From positions 62,001-126,000 of the forward strand of contig JAHEDR010000001.1 in assembly GCA_024641095.1 (NCBI GenBank): a DNA stretch of 64,000 nt, in the 5' to 3' direction. The notes under the pieces were generated by a model. The model was given only the letters and a program-made list of their open reading frames with translations. It was not told the origin of the DNA and made no database searches. A program made the translations under genes and the position numbers. Of this stretch, positions 44,922 through 54,196 are shown one piece after another (the first letter of the stretch is position 1; every line of letters begins with the position of its first letter). The stretch is from Rhodoluna sp. Its GTDB lineage: Bacteria; Actinomycetota; Actinomycetes; Actinomycetales; Microbacteriaceae.

Positions 44922-46064
44922 ATGGCTAAGCAGGCTCCACGCGTAGGAGTTATTGGTGGTGGGCAGTTGGCCCGCATGATGACCCCGCCTGCAATCAACC
45001 TAGGTCTTGAGCTAAAGGTTTTGGCAGAGGCAGCCGGTTCTTCTGCAGCAATGGCAACCACTCAGGTTGGCGATTACAACCAATTAGAAGTTGTAAAGAA
45101 GTTTGCTCAGAGCGTAGATGTAATCACGTTTGATCACGAGCACGTGCCAATCAAAGTTCTTGAGGCTCTCGAGGCCGAGGGCGTAAACGTGCAGCCACCT
45201 AGCAAGGCTTTGAAGTTCGCTCAGAATAAATTGCACATGCGTCAGAAGCTTGGCGAACTTGGTTTGCCAATGCCGGCCTGGGCACAAATTAATGACGCGG
45301 CTTCGCTAGATGACTTCATCGCGGCAAACGGTGGAGTGGCAATTCTTAAGACACCTATCGGTGGTTACGATGGCAAGGGTGTTCGCGTTGTGCGTTCGTC
45401 GGCCGAGGCAAAAGACTGGCTAGAAAACTTGGCGGACTTTGGCGGCAGCCTGCTTGCCGAAGAAAAAGTTGATTTCGTTCGCGAGTTGGCTCAGCTGAGC
45501 GCCCGCCGTCCAAGCGGCGAGTTCTTGGCCTGGCCACTTGTTGAGACCATTCAGGAAAACGGCGTGTGCTCTGTGGTGCTTGCCCCTGCACCAAACGCAA
45601 CGGCTGCGCTATTGGAACAGACTCAAGAAATTGCCAAGCGCGTTAGCGAAGGCCTTGGTGTGACCGGCGTGCTTGCCGTTGAAATGTTTGAGGCTCGCGA
45701 TGGTCGCATCGTGATCAATGAACTTGCGATGCGTCCGCACAACTCGGGTCACTTCAGCATTGAGGGTTCGGTCACCAGCCAGTTTGAGCAGCACCTAAGA
45801 GCGGTACTTGATTTGCCGCTGGGTTCAACTTTAAGCCGCGCAGCGCATTCAGTAATGGTGAACCTGCTTGGCGTAGACGATCAAAATGATTTTGTTCAGG
45901 CGTACGACAAAGCTCTTGAGGCCCACCCCGATGCAAAGATTCACACCTACGGCAAGGGTGCCCGTGCTGGTCGCAAGATGGGTCACGTAACAGTGGTTTC
46001 AGATTCTGCAGAGCACGCTTTGGCCGAGGCCAGGGGAGCCGCAGCCGTTTTGCTACGGGGATAA
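44922..46064 (+). CDS. purK: 5-(carboxyamino)imidazole ribonucleotide synthase
   Basis: 380 residues. ATP-grasp enzyme of purine synthesis that carboxylates AIR with bicarbonate. VGVIGGGQLARMM opens the N-terminal domain; ILKTPIGGYDGKGVRVV is the ATP-grasp loop; NELAMRPHNSGHFSIEGSVTSQFEQHLRA is the family signature. It is 50 bp before purE. A ACCTAG/CTAGGT inverted repeat (46064-46080) covers the stop and the spacer. Confidence 0.96.
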   Translation: MAKQAPRVGVIGGGQLARMMTPPAINLGLELKVLAEAAGSSAAMATTQVGDYNQLEVVKKFAQSVDVITFDHEHVPIKVLEALEAEGVNVQPPSKALKFAQNKLHMRQKLGELGLPMPAWAQINDAASLDDFIAANGGVAILKTPIGGYDGKGVRVVRSSAEAKDWLENLADFGGSLLAEEKVDFVRELAQLSARRPSGEFLAWPLVETIQENGVCSVVLAPAPNATAALLEQTQEIAKRVSEGLGVTGVLAVEMFEARDGRIVINELAMRPHNSGHFSIEGSVTSQFEQHLRAVLDLPLGSTLSRAAHSVMVNLLGVDDQNDFVQAYDKALEAHPDAKIHTYGKGARAGRKMGHVTVVSDSAEHALAEARGAAAVLLRG

Positions 46065-46079
46065 CCTAGGCCCGCTAGG

Positions 46080-46085
46080 TAAAAT
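46080..46085 (+). promoter_or_regulatory. Putative -10 box TAAAAT of purE
   Basis: TAAAAT overlaps the end of the ACCTAG/CTAGGT repeat. A start near 46092 gives a short leader with AAGGAG before the ATG. Confidence 0.3.
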
Positions 46086-46114
46086 TTGAGGGTTGCCACC
46101 AAAAAGGAGCCCCC

Positions 46115-46621
46115 ATGTCTGAATCAAATACCAAGCCAGTTGTTGGCGTTGTAATGGGTTCTGACTCTGACTGGTCAGTTATGTCAGACGCGGCTCAGGC
46201 ACTAAAAGACTTTGGCATTGACTACGAAGTAGAAGTGCTCTCGGCTCACCGCACTCCAGAAAAGATGATCGAGTGGGGCAAGCAGGCTGCTGGCCGAGGC
46301 ATAAAGGTGATCATTGCCGGCGCCGGCGGTGCGGCCCACCTCCCAGGCATGTTGGCCTCTGTTTCAACTCTTCCGGTGATTGGTGTTCCGGTTGCCCTTT
46401 CAAAACTTGATGGCATGGATTCACTACTTTCTATCGTGCAGATGCCTGCTGGTATTCCGGTAGCGACGGTTTCAATTGGTGGAGCAAAAAACGCTGGAAT
46501 TTTGGCAGCGCGCATCTTGGGTGCTTTTGATTCAAAGCTTTCTGCTGCAGTTGCCGCATACAGCGAAGACCTGAAGGTTCAGGTTGCTGAGAAGAATGCG
46601 AAACTGAAATCACAAATCTAA
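46115..46621 (+). CDS. purE: N5-carboxyaminoimidazole ribonucleotide mutase
   Basis: 168 residues, class I Pur[15 protein letters not shown] carries the substrate-binding Ser/Asp residues, [11 protein letters not shown] the catalytic histidine and [14 protein letters not shown] the glycine-rich loop. Moves the carboxyl group made by PurK from N5 to C4. AAAAAGGAG lies 6-14 bases upstream. Confidence 0.97.
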   Translation: MSESNTKPVVGVVMGSDSDWSVMSDAAQALKDFGIDYEVEVLSAHRTPEKMIEWGKQAAGRGIKVIIAGAGGAAHLPGMLASVSTLPVIGVPVALSKLDGMDSLLSIVQMPAGIPVATVSIGGAKNAGILAARILGAFDSKLSAAVAAYSEDLKVQVAEKNAKLKSQI

Positions 46622-46710
46622 ATCCTCGCCTGAGCCAGCGCACAGCAACGAGAAATGCACCGCGTCAAACTGGCCCATTCCGAAACACCGAACGCGCTAC
46701 ACCGCAGCAG

Positions 46711-47997
46711 ATGCATCGACGTGCTTGGTGGTTGCTGTTGCTCACCGTTCTTGTTCCGGGGTCGGCACAGTTAGTTGCCGGTAACCGCAGGCTTGCCCGA
46801 ATCGGTATCACCGCAACCATCAGCTTTTGGGCATTCTTTTTATTGATGCTCGGCATTGGTTTGATCAACAAGGGCATTGCAATCTGGTTGGGCACATTGC
46901 CGATTTTGATTTGGATTTTATCTGCCGCACTAATTCTTTACTCGGTGTTGTTTGCAGTTCTAACAATTGACACCCTTCGCTTGATGCGACTAGGGCGTTT
47001 GTATAACCGCGAACGTTGGATCACTTTTGGCGCTGTGGTTTTGGCTGGTGTCATGGGAACCTCAGTAATTTCTTACGCGGGTAACCTGGCCGGTGTTCAG
47101 GCAAGTTTCATTGGCAGCATCTTTAATCAGGGTGGCTTCACCTCACCGATTGATGGCCGCTACAACATCATGTTGCTAGGTGCCGATGCCGGTGCCGACA
47201 GGTTTGGAATTCGCCCAGACAGCATCTCGGTGATCAGCATTGATGCCGCAACCGGCGCCGCGGTAAACATTGGTATTCCAAGAAACTTGCAGCACGTTGG
47301 GTTTTCTAAGGGATCACCAATGAACGACATTTACCCAAACGGCTGGAACTGTGGTTTGGAATGTCTCATCAATGCAATTTATAAAGATGTAGAAGACAAC
47401 CACCCAAATGCCTACCCTGATGCAGCCTCGCACGGTTCAACTCCGGGCACCGAGGCAACTCGCGACGCGGTTGAGTACGTCACCGGTCTCGAGATTCAGT
47501 CTTACGTTTTGGTAGACATGGCTTCGTTCAAAGATTTGATTGATGCACTTGGCGGCATCGACATTAATGTTCAGCAGCGTCTGCCAATTGGCGGCCAGGC
47601 CGACGACCTCTCTGATGTGAAGGGCTGGATTGAAGTCGGCCAGCAGCACATGGATGGCTACACCGCGCTTTGGTATGCACGCAGTCGCCACAGCACCAGC
47701 GACTACGACCGCATGCGTCGCCAGCACGAGGTTGAGCAAGCCGTGCTTAGTCAGGTAGACCCAGCAACCATCCTCACTCGCTTTCAGGCAATTGCCTCGG
47801 CCGGTAAAAAGATGGTGCGCACCGATATTCCAAGCGCAATGCTTTCTCAGTACGTTGACCTGGCCGGTAAGGCTAGAGCGCTTGGCATCAAAGAGCTGAG
47901 CCTCGTGCCGCCAGCCATTGATGTAATTCACCCTAATTTCCCAGCCATTCGTGAAATGGTAAAAGAGTCCTTTGTGGTCGAAGAAGTAAAGGAATAG
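46711..47997 (+). CDS. LytR-CpsA-Psr (LCP) family glycopolymer transferase
   Basis: 428 residues from the ATG at 46711. About four helices (8-130) lead to the LCP domain: NIMLLGADAGADRFGIRPDSISVISID with the conserved Asp/Arg, NIGIPRNLQH, and WYARSRHSTSDYDRMRRQHEVEQAV with the Arg pair that binds polyprenyl pyrophosphate. LCP proteins link cell-wall polymers to peptidoglycan. No ribosome-binding site is clear, and the frame stays open about 40 codons upstream without ATG, GTG or TTG. Same position and family as CpsA-like Rv3267 near whiB2 in M. tuberculosis. Confidence 0.9.
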   Translation: MHRRAWWLLLLTVLVPGSAQLVAGNRRLARIGITATISFWAFFLLMLGIGLINKGIAIWLGTLPILIWILSAALILYSVLFAVLTIDTLRLMRLGRLYNRERWITFGAVVLAGVMGTSVISYAGNLAGVQASFIGSIFNQGGFTSPIDGRYNIMLLGADAGADRFGIRPDSISVISIDAATGAAVNIGIPRNLQHVGFSKGSPMNDIYPNGWNCGLECLINAIYKDVEDNHPNAYPDAASHGSTPGTEATRDAVEYVTGLEIQSYVLVDMASFKDLIDALGGIDINVQQRLPIGGQADDLSDVKGWIEVGQQHMDGYTALWYARSRHSTSDYDRMRRQHEVEQAVLSQVDPATILTRFQAIASAGKKMVRTDIPSAMLSQYVDLAGKARALGIKELSLVPPAIDVIHPNFPAIREMVKESFVVEEVKE

Positions 47998-47999
47998 TT

Positions 48000-48479
48000 A
48001 TGAAGAAAGTTCTTGTAGCTGTAAGCACAATTTCTGCAGCCGTCTTGCTAAGCGGCTGCGCTTTGCTTTACCCAAACTGGGGCACCAATCAAAACCCATC
48101 CACATCAATGTCGCCAAGCGCAACAGTAGAGTCACCAAGCCCAACACCGAGTGATTCTGTTTCACCTACTCCAAAAGTTTTGGCAGCTGAGTTCAACCTG
48201 ATTGATGCAGGCGTTGACGCGGGAGCGGGTTCACTGTTTGTGGTGGCAGAGATCACTAACGCAACCGAAGACGGCGGTAAGTGCACCATTACCTTCAAGA
48301 GCGGTTCGGTTTCAAAGAGTGTTTCGGTTAAGGCCGAGGCCAACGCGGCAACCACTCAGTGCTACCCGGCCTACCTTCCAATCGCAGGTTTCCCTAAGGG
48401 CAAGGGAAGTGTAACTATCACCTATGAATCAGCTAAGTACTTTGGCACCAGCCAGGCTTACGGAGTGACCATACCGTGA
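48000..48479 (+). CDS. Lipoprotein of unknown function
   Basis: 159 residues. Signal peptide with lipobox VLLSGC, Cys20 lipidated. A Ser/Pro/Thr-rich linker (about 35-60, SPSPTPSDSVSPTPK) and a single beta-rich domain (about 62-159) with two cysteines (GGKCTITF, TTQCYPAY) that may form a disulfide follow. It starts 2 bp after the LCP gene, with AAAGGA upstream, and overlaps the next gene by 4 bp. Probably a wall-facing partner of the next product. No family recognised. Confidence 0.82.
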   Translation: MKKVLVAVSTISAAVLLSGCALLYPNWGTNQNPSTSMSPSATVESPSPTPSDSVSPTPKVLAAEFNLIDAGVDAGAGSLFVVAEITNATEDGGKCTITFKSGSVSKSVSVKAEANAATTQCYPAYLPIAGFPKGKGSVTITYESAKYFGTSQAYGVTIP

Positions 48480-51139
48480 TCGCAAACCGGCTAACCAAGC
48501 CGGTCGCGATATTAGTTTCAACTCTACTAGTCGCGATCGGGTTTATTGCCCTGTCTGCGGCACCCAAAGCCCAAGCGGCGAACGCAGCGCAGTTTGACCC
48601 GGGCAACATAATCAGCGACAGCGTGTTCTACGACTTTGGCACGATGACTGCCAATGACATCCAGCGATTCTTGAATGGCAAGCTGCCAACCTGTAACGAC
48701 AACGATGGCGGACCAAAGTGTATTCGCGACTTCACTCAAGACACTCCTGAAATTGTTGGTGAGGCGGGGCGCTGTGATTCACTACCGGCAAAACAAAATC
48801 AAACCGCTGCTCAAATTATTTTCACCGTGGCCAACGCCTGCAAAATTAATCCACGTGTGCTTTTGGTGACACTGCAAAAAGAGCAGGGCCTAATTCAGGC
48901 GACTAACCCTTACCAGCGTATGTATGACTTTGCCTTGGGTATGAATTGCCCCGATACCGCCGACTGCTCAAAGTCTTCTGCCGGTTTCTTCTACCAGCTC
49001 TACAAAGGTGCCGGTCAGCTTCAGTGGTACGGCGACCCTCGCGGTTCATTCACCTACCTTCGTGTTGGCAGCACCATTACTCGCCGCTACCAGGCTGCAA
49101 ATGTTGAGGCCAGCAAGGGCATTAACTGTGGTTCAAAGTCTTTCCAGCTAAAGAGCCAGGCAACTGCGGCACTTTATTACTACACGCCATACACACCAAA
49201 CGATGCGGCGCTCAAGAACCTTTACGGCACCGGCGACTCGTGCAGTGCTTACGGTAACCGAAACTTCTGGCGGTTCTACACCGACTGGTTCGGCAGCACC
49301 ATTGGTGGTGGATTCCTATTGAAGAGCGCGGAGTCGGGCACCTACTTCATCATTGATAACAAGAAGTATTTGATTGACGACGCAGATACCGTTGCAGCGC
49401 TTAAGCCACTTGGTCCACTTGGAACCATTTCTCAGGCCTACCTTGATTCCTTCACCGATTCCGGTGCCATGAACCGAGTGATTAAATCTTCTGCCGGAGT
49501 TTTCTACTTTGTTGATGGTGGTCAAAAGTACCCATTCACAAACTGCACCCAGGCAGCTCAGTTTGCACTTGATTGCAACACCGCTGTCACACTTACTGCT
49601 TCGCAGTTAAATGCTTTGGTAACCGGCAACATGATGACCGAATATATCCAGGGTGAAAATGGTCAGACCTTCTTTATTCAAGACGGCACCAAGCGCCAAA
49701 TTTTGGACACCGAGTCCTTAATTGATTCTCGCCTTGGTGTGCCATCCCTTTCGCAAGTGAACATCGCTGCATTCAAGAAGCTGCCTTGGGGTAAACCAAT
49801 CATTCGCAAGGGCGCATCGTTTGTGAACCTAGCTACCAAGCAGCTAGCGCTCTATGACGGAACCAACCACTACGAGATTGATAAGGCAACACTTGCCGAC
49901 ATTGACTTCACCAAGTGGTTCCCTAAGTCAACCGGTTCAATGCTGGGTGAAGCACTTACCCCTGCCACGGCGACGGTAAAGATCAAGAGCATCGTGAATG
50001 CCGCCGATAGCACGCAGTACCTAATTACAAAAGATGGCAAGCGTAAAGTCACCGACGCCAAGCTGCTTTCAAAAGATGCACCTATTGTTTCCGACGACTT
50101 CCTGGCTTTGATTCCAAACGCGCCAACCGAGGTTGAGCCAATTCTGTTTGCCAAGTCAACTGCAATTAAGAATGTGCACTTAGTGGTTGATGGTGTGAAG
50201 CGCCCGCTTTTGGTAGCTGCCGATGCCGCAAAGTTTGCAGCTGGAGTAAAGAGCGTAAAAACACAAACACTTTCAAACTCTGCGTTCGCTCAGATTCCAA
50301 CCGGTAGTCCGGCGATTGCGCCGGGCACCTATGTGCGCGTTGGTAGCGCCGGTTACATGATTGATGGCTTCAAACGTGCGCTGGTTGTATCGGATTCAAA
50401 CCAGGCTGCACTACTGGGGTTGACCTCGGCACGATCGCTAACCAGTGCACAGCTAAAGGGCTACACCAAGACCACCAAGGCAAGCGGCGTGAAGTTTGTA
50501 TGCGGCGAAAACTACTTGATTGCAATCACCGGAAAGTTCTACACGGTCTCTGCCGTTGATGCCAGCCACTACCCAGGCCGCGGTCTCACTTTGGATGCCA
50601 CCACCTGTGCGGTAATTGCAAAATCAACCACTGGCCTTGGACGCTTCGTAAAGACTGCTGATAAGAAGTACTACCTAATTGAGGCGCAGACTAAGCGCCT
50701 AATTAAAGATGCCGCTGCCTACGAGAAGCTACGCGGCACCGCAGCCAAAGCAGTTTTGGTTGGCCCATACTTCCTAACTCGCATTAAAGATGGCAAGGCT
50801 GCCGGTTCAACCATGAACACCGATGCCTTTGATGCTGGCGCACCAATTGTTCCGGTTGACCCAACTCCGGCTCCTAGTGTTTCGCCGAGTCCTTCTTCAA
50901 GTCCGTCAGCCAGCCCAAGCCCTTCGGCTACTCCAAAGGCAACCGCTAGCCCAAGCCCAGCACCTACTTCAAGCACGGCCAAGCCAAAGACTTACACGGT
51001 GGTATCTGGTGATTACTGGAACAAGATTGTTGCGTACTTGTCTAAGTGGGGAGTGACCGATGCGTCACTTACTGCTGCAAACCCAAAGATCACAAATAAA
51101 AACAATCTACAGCTGGGTGCGGTACTTACAGTTCCTTAG
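48476..51139 (+). CDS. Large secreted wall protein: lysozyme-like domain, repeats, LysM
   Basis: 887 residues from a GTG that overlaps the lipoprotein stop. Signal peptide 1-34 (cut after AQA). Residues 40-270 form a cysteine-rich domain with [14 protein letters not shown] (Glu136), ALGMNCPDTADCSKSSAGFF, ATAALYYYTPYTPN and GDSCSAYGNRNFWRFYTDWFG, a type seen in other actinobacteria and often called haemagglutinin; a lysozyme-like fold with Glu136 is inference. Residues 275-800 hold several beta repeats of the form FFxxDGxKRxI then a leucine/proline stretch. A Ser/Pro linker and a LysM domain (838-887) end it. Likely peptidoglycan-bound, acting on or anchoring the wall. Confidence 0.85.
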   Translation: MIANRLTKPVAILVSTLLVAIGFIALSAAPKAQAANAAQFDPGNIISDSVFYDFGTMTANDIQRFLNGKLPTCNDNDGGPKCIRDFTQDTPEIVGEAGRCDSLPAKQNQTAAQIIFTVANACKINPRVLLVTLQKEQGLIQATNPYQRMYDFALGMNCPDTADCSKSSAGFFYQLYKGAGQLQWYGDPRGSFTYLRVGSTITRRYQAANVEASKGINCGSKSFQLKSQATAALYYYTPYTPNDAALKNLYGTGDSCSAYGNRNFWRFYTDWFGSTIGGGFLLKSAESGTYFIIDNKKYLIDDADTVAALKPLGPLGTISQAYLDSFTDSGAMNRVIKSSAGVFYFVDGGQKYPFTNCTQAAQFALDCNTAVTLTASQLNALVTGNMMTEYIQGENGQTFFIQDGTKRQILDTESLIDSRLGVPSLSQVNIAAFKKLPWGKPIIRKGASFVNLATKQLALYDGTNHYEIDKATLADIDFTKWFPKSTGSMLGEALTPATATVKIKSIVNAADSTQYLITKDGKRKVTDAKLLSKDAPIVSDDFLALIPNAPTEVEPILFAKSTAIKNVHLVVDGVKRPLLVAADAAKFAAGVKSVKTQTLSNSAFAQIPTGSPAIAPGTYVRVGSAGYMIDGFKRALVVSDSNQAALLGLTSARSLTSAQLKGYTKTTKASGVKFVCGENYLIAITGKFYTVSAVDASHYPGRGLTLDATTCAVIAKSTTGLGRFVKTADKKYYLIEAQTKRLIKDAAAYEKLRGTAAKAVLVGPYFLTRIKDGKAAGSTMNTDAFDAGAPIVPVDPTPAPSVSPSPSSSPSASPSPSATPKATASPSPAPTSSTAKPKTYTVVSGDYWNKIVAYLSKWGVTDASLTAANPKITNKNNLQLGAVLTVP

Positions 51140-52498
51140 TTAGCGGCGCCAGCGGAAGTTGAAAATTCTGGCCCGCTTTGGTGAGCGTCCACGCGGCTCA
51201 AGCATTTCTTCCGGTTCGTTGACCTTGATGGCAAAAAGCATCAACAGGGTCCAACCAATTTCAATCAGCATGCGGCTCTCAGTGAGGCTCCAAACCAGTA
51301 GCCCCATGAACACCAAAATCGGCCAAAGATAAAGAGCCACGGTGTGACGAACTGCAAGACGCCAAAGCTTTACAAAAGTAACTACAAGCAAAATTGCAAA
51401 AAGAATTGCACCAATTACACCAAGTTGCATGGTCACATCTAGGTATGCGTTGTGGGCTTGGTAATAAGGCACGTGACGAATTACAACTAAACCTTCAAAA
51501 GGCTTCACCCCAGGCATCCAATGCCCGGTCCAACCCCAACCAGCAAGTGGCCTTTGTTCAACCAAACCAAGCACTAGTTTCCAAATGCCACTTCGGCCGG
51601 TCATGTCTGGGCTCTTGCCAAAGAATTCAAAAACTTCTGCGCGGAAGAATGCAACCAAGACTGCAACAGTTCCGGCAAACGCATATGCAACCCGGTAGTA
51701 CTTGTGTCTGGTTTCGCGATCTTTACCTTCGGCAGCAATCGAGACGATTGCCGCAATCACGATTGCGGTCATGGCAAAACCAATACCCGCAGATTTTGCC
51801 AAAAGAATTGTTGCCAGCGATGCCACTATGCAAACTGCGCTAATCCAGCGCTTGGTACCGATGATTGCGTACTCAACGGCAAAAACCACGACGCCAAGCA
51901 TTGCCACGAATGCCAAAAGATTTGAATTGCCAACGATTCCCTGAATGCGGTCGCCATCAAAAAGGTGGCCCTGTGTCCAGTAGAAGGCAGCAGCCGGAGG
52001 TTTTTCACCGCTGTAGTTTTTGAATATCGGTGCTATTGGTCCGTGAATGATTGCCGAGGCAATCAACTCAAAAATAAAAGATGCACCAAGCACGAAGCGA
52101 ATTACATTGGCAAAGATTCTTAAAAGGTGTCGCCAGCTAAATTGCGCCACTAGGAACAAAGCAAAAGCCGTGGTTGAGATTTGACTGAAAACTGCAAGCG
52201 CCGAGACCGCGGGGTAAGCCGACCACAAAATGCTCAGGGTCATCCAGCCTAAGAAGAGCCGCAGTGGCCATTTGATTTCACGAAGGCTGGCCTTGGCCCC
52301 GCCTTTGATTAGTAGGTACATGGCCATCGCGAGGGTCAGCACCAATACGGCGCCCCAGCCAAACCAACCAATGCTGTAGCGAACTGCGTCGCCGGCCATA
52401 AGTGTAAATACGCCAACCGATGCAGTCCAAGTCTTGGTGCGGTAGCCCTTTTCGCGCGTGTTGAAAATCACGCGAATTGGTCTAGTCAGTGCAGTCAT
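51140..52498 (-). CDS. O-antigen ligase / polymerase-like membrane protein
   Basis: 452 residues with about ten to twelve helices and one long outer loop (about 300-345) containing GKSPDMTGRSGIWKLVL, GWGWTGHW and the HVPYYQAHNAYLDVTMQLG segment. The Arg and the His in the loop are typical of the WaaL/RfaL superfamily that transfers or polymerises glycans on lipid carriers. In a Gram-positive it likely acts on a wall or teichoic glycopolymer. The stop directly abuts that of the large wall protein. Confidence 0.82.
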   Translation of the reverse strand: MTALTRPIRVIFNTREKGYRTKTWTASVGVFTLMAGDAVRYSIGWFGWGAVLVLTLAMAMYLLIKGGAKASLREIKWPLRLFLGWMTLSILWSAYPAVSALAVFSQISTTAFALFLVAQFSWRHLLRIFANVIRFVLGASFIFELIASAIIHGPIAPIFKNYSGEKPPAAAFYWTQGHLFDGDRIQGIVGNSNLLAFVAMLGVVVFAVEYAIIGTKRWISAVCIVASLATILLAKSAGIGFAMTAIVIAAIVSIAAEGKDRETRHKYYRVAYAFAGTVAVLVAFFRAEVFEFFGKSPDMTGRSGIWKLVLGLVEQRPLAGWGWTGHWMPGVKPFEGLVVIRHVPYYQAHNAYLDVTMQLGVIGAILFAILLVVTFVKLWRLAVRHTVALYLWPILVFMGLLVWSLTESRMLIEIGWTLLMLFAIKVNEPEEMLEPRGRSPKRARIFNFRWRR

Positions 52499-52548
52499 TG
52501 CAACTTTCCGGTTGGGAGTTGTTCAAGTCTAATTCGCCGTGCTGAAGT

Positions 52549-52554
52549 TAGGCT
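52549..52554 (+). promoter_or_regulatory. Putative -10 box TAGGCT of manA
   Basis: TAGGCT would start a transcript near 52561, 20 nt before the TTG start, with AAGGGGAG in between. Confidence 0.35.
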
Positions 52555-52580
52555 TAGAGCCGCAAGTTGAAAGGGGAGCA

Positions 52581-53729
52581 TTGCTAATCAAAATCAGCAA
52601 TCAGGCGCGTAATTACGCCTGGGGCTCCCGTACCCTAATCAGCGATTACTTTGGCATTCCGGCTACCAACGAACCGATGGCCGAGATCTGGTTTGGTACC
52701 CACCCGAGTTCGCCATCGGTGCTTACCGAACAACCAAATGAAACTCTGGTGCAACACCTGAGCGGACACCAGCTTTCTTTTTTGCTAAAGATTTTGGCTG
52801 CCGATAAGCCGCTTTCTATTCAGGCTCACCCAAGCACGCATCAGGCTGAAGAAGGCTTTGCTCGCGAGAATGCATTGGGCATTGCAATCAGCGCCAGCAA
52901 CCGAAACTATAAAGACGATAAGCACAAGCCAGAGGTGATAGTTGCGCTTTCCGATTTTGAGGCGCTTTGTGGCTTCAAGCCAATTGCCGAGATTGATGCC
53001 CTGCTAGAAGACGTTGAGACTCACACCGGAGTCTCCGATGGCCTGCGTTCAATTGCGGCAACCTGGCGCGAATTGCTGGGTCAAGAAAACGGATTGCAAA
53101 AACTTTTTAGCAACATCCTTGATCGTCGTGGCAATTTTGATGGTATCGCTGCTGAGCTAACCACCATGGCCGATTTTGATGCGCGCTTTGCACTGGCCGA
53201 AAAGTTGAACCTGTTTTACCCGGGCGACCCTGGTGTGATGCTGGCTATGATCATGAATCACATTTACCTTGAGCCGGGTCAAGCGGTGTTCTTGCCCGCC
53301 GGAAACATCCACGCGTACCTATCGGGGTTGGGTGTTGAGTTGATGGCGGCCTCAGACAACGTTCTGCGCGGAGGTCTGACCGCCAAACACATTGATGTTG
53401 CCGAGCTTGAGAAGGTAGTTGATTTCACCGCTGGTCATGTGCCGCTGGTTCAGCCAAAAGAACTAACCGCCGGACTCGTGCAGTACCCGTGCAACACCGA
53501 TGACTTCTTGCTCTACCGAGCCGAGCCGAGTGGGGAGCGCCTGATGGCCGACTTGAATCTGCCTGGCGAGTGCGTAATTCTTTGCACCGCGGGGGAGATT
53601 GCGGTTAGCAATAGTAAAGAGGAACGCATGGTTTTGCGCCGTGGAGAAGCGGCATATATGAGTCCTGAAGCGAAGTTTTTCAGTATTTCTGGCTCTGGAA
53701 CGGCCTTTTTAGCCGCATCCAAGGCCTAA
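52581..53729 (+). CDS. manA: Mannose-6-phosphate isomerase, type I
   Basis: 382 residues from a TTG with AAGGGGAG just before it; a GTG 14 codons earlier gives an untypical N-terminus. Family segments: NYAWGSRTLI, EIWFGTHPSSPS, KPLSIQAHPS (zinc ligands Gln/His), DDKHKPEVIVAL (Glu) and AVFLPAGNIHAYLSGLGVELMAASDN (His). Turns fructose-6-phosphate into mannose-6-phosphate for ManB and ManC. Confidence 0.95.
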   Translation: MLIKISNQARNYAWGSRTLISDYFGIPATNEPMAEIWFGTHPSSPSVLTEQPNETLVQHLSGHQLSFLLKILAADKPLSIQAHPSTHQAEEGFARENALGIAISASNRNYKDDKHKPEVIVALSDFEALCGFKPIAEIDALLEDVETHTGVSDGLRSIAATWRELLGQENGLQKLFSNILDRRGNFDGIAAELTTMADFDARFALAEKLNLFYPGDPGVMLAMIMNHIYLEPGQAVFLPAGNIHAYLSGLGVELMAASDNVLRGGLTAKHIDVAELEKVVDFTAGHVPLVQPKELTAGLVQYPCNTDDFLLYRAEPSGERLMADLNLPGECVILCTAGEIAVSNSKEERMVLRRGEAAYMSPEAKFFSISGSGTAFLAASKA

Positions 53730-53779
53730 AAACCCGGATTCAAGCCTCAGGCCACCCCTTAGGGTTGACCAATCTCAAC

Positions 53780-53810
53780 TTGACACGGACCGAATTACAA
53801 GAGTGTAATT
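53780..53810 (+). promoter_or_regulatory. whiB promoter with overlapping inverted repeat
   Basis: TTGACA (53780-53785) and TGTAAT (53804-53809) are spaced 18 bp. AATTACA (53793-53799) and TGTAATT (53804-53810) form a perfect 7-bp inverted repeat that covers the -10 box, a plausible repressor site. The leader to the whiB ATG is about 70 nt and shows no further structure that I can support. Confidence 0.55.
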
Positions 53811-53886
53811 ACTTTCAAGGAATTATCCATAGGGTTTCCGAACGCGCTCAATGGCGATCGGCAATTCGGAATAGGGAATAGAAGTT

Positions 53887-54192
53887 ATGGACAGTCGTAA
53901 TCGTGTGCCAGAAAACTGGTTTATCGATCCAATTCGACTAGGTGTCGCGGGGGCATACTCAGATCCTGAAAGTGATCCTCTTGCATGGCAAGCTGACGCA
54001 CTTTGTGCTCAGACAGACCCGGAGGCGTTCTTCCCTGAAAAGGGTGGCTCAACCCGTGATGCAAAACGTATCTGCACCGGTTGCGAAGTAAAGGCTCAGT
54101 GCCTTGACTACGCACTAGAGAACGATGAGCGTTTTGGTATCTGGGGTGGTTTGTCAGAGCGCGAGCGTCGCAAGCTTAAGAAGCGCGCTTAA
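53887..54192 (+). CDS. whiB: WhiB-family [4Fe-4S] transcription factor (WhiB2/WhmD type)
   Basis: 101 residues. Cluster cysteines are Cys40, Cys63, Cys66 and Cys72 (C-x22-C-x2-C-x5-C), followed by the GIWGG turn (84-88) and a basic C-terminus SERERRKLKKRA that contacts DNA. The C-terminus matches the WhiB2/WhmD/WhiB group linked to septation and development. It lies among envelope and mannose genes as in M. tuberculosis whiB2. Confidence 0.95.
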   Translation: MDSRNRVPENWFIDPIRLGVAGAYSDPESDPLAWQADALCAQTDPEAFFPEKGGSTRDAKRICTGCEVKAQCLDYALENDERFGIWGGLSERERRKLKKRA

Positions 54193-54196
54193 TCTC

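Noticed and set aside
47437-47931. 164-codon minus-strand frame inside the LCP gene
   Set aside because: Antisense to conserved LCP motifs; no ribosome-binding site or promoter pattern.
51394-51843. 149-codon plus-strand frame inside the O-antigen-ligase-like gene
   Set aside because: Gln/Arg/Leu-rich composition is typical of a complementary-frame artefact of a hydrophobic protein.
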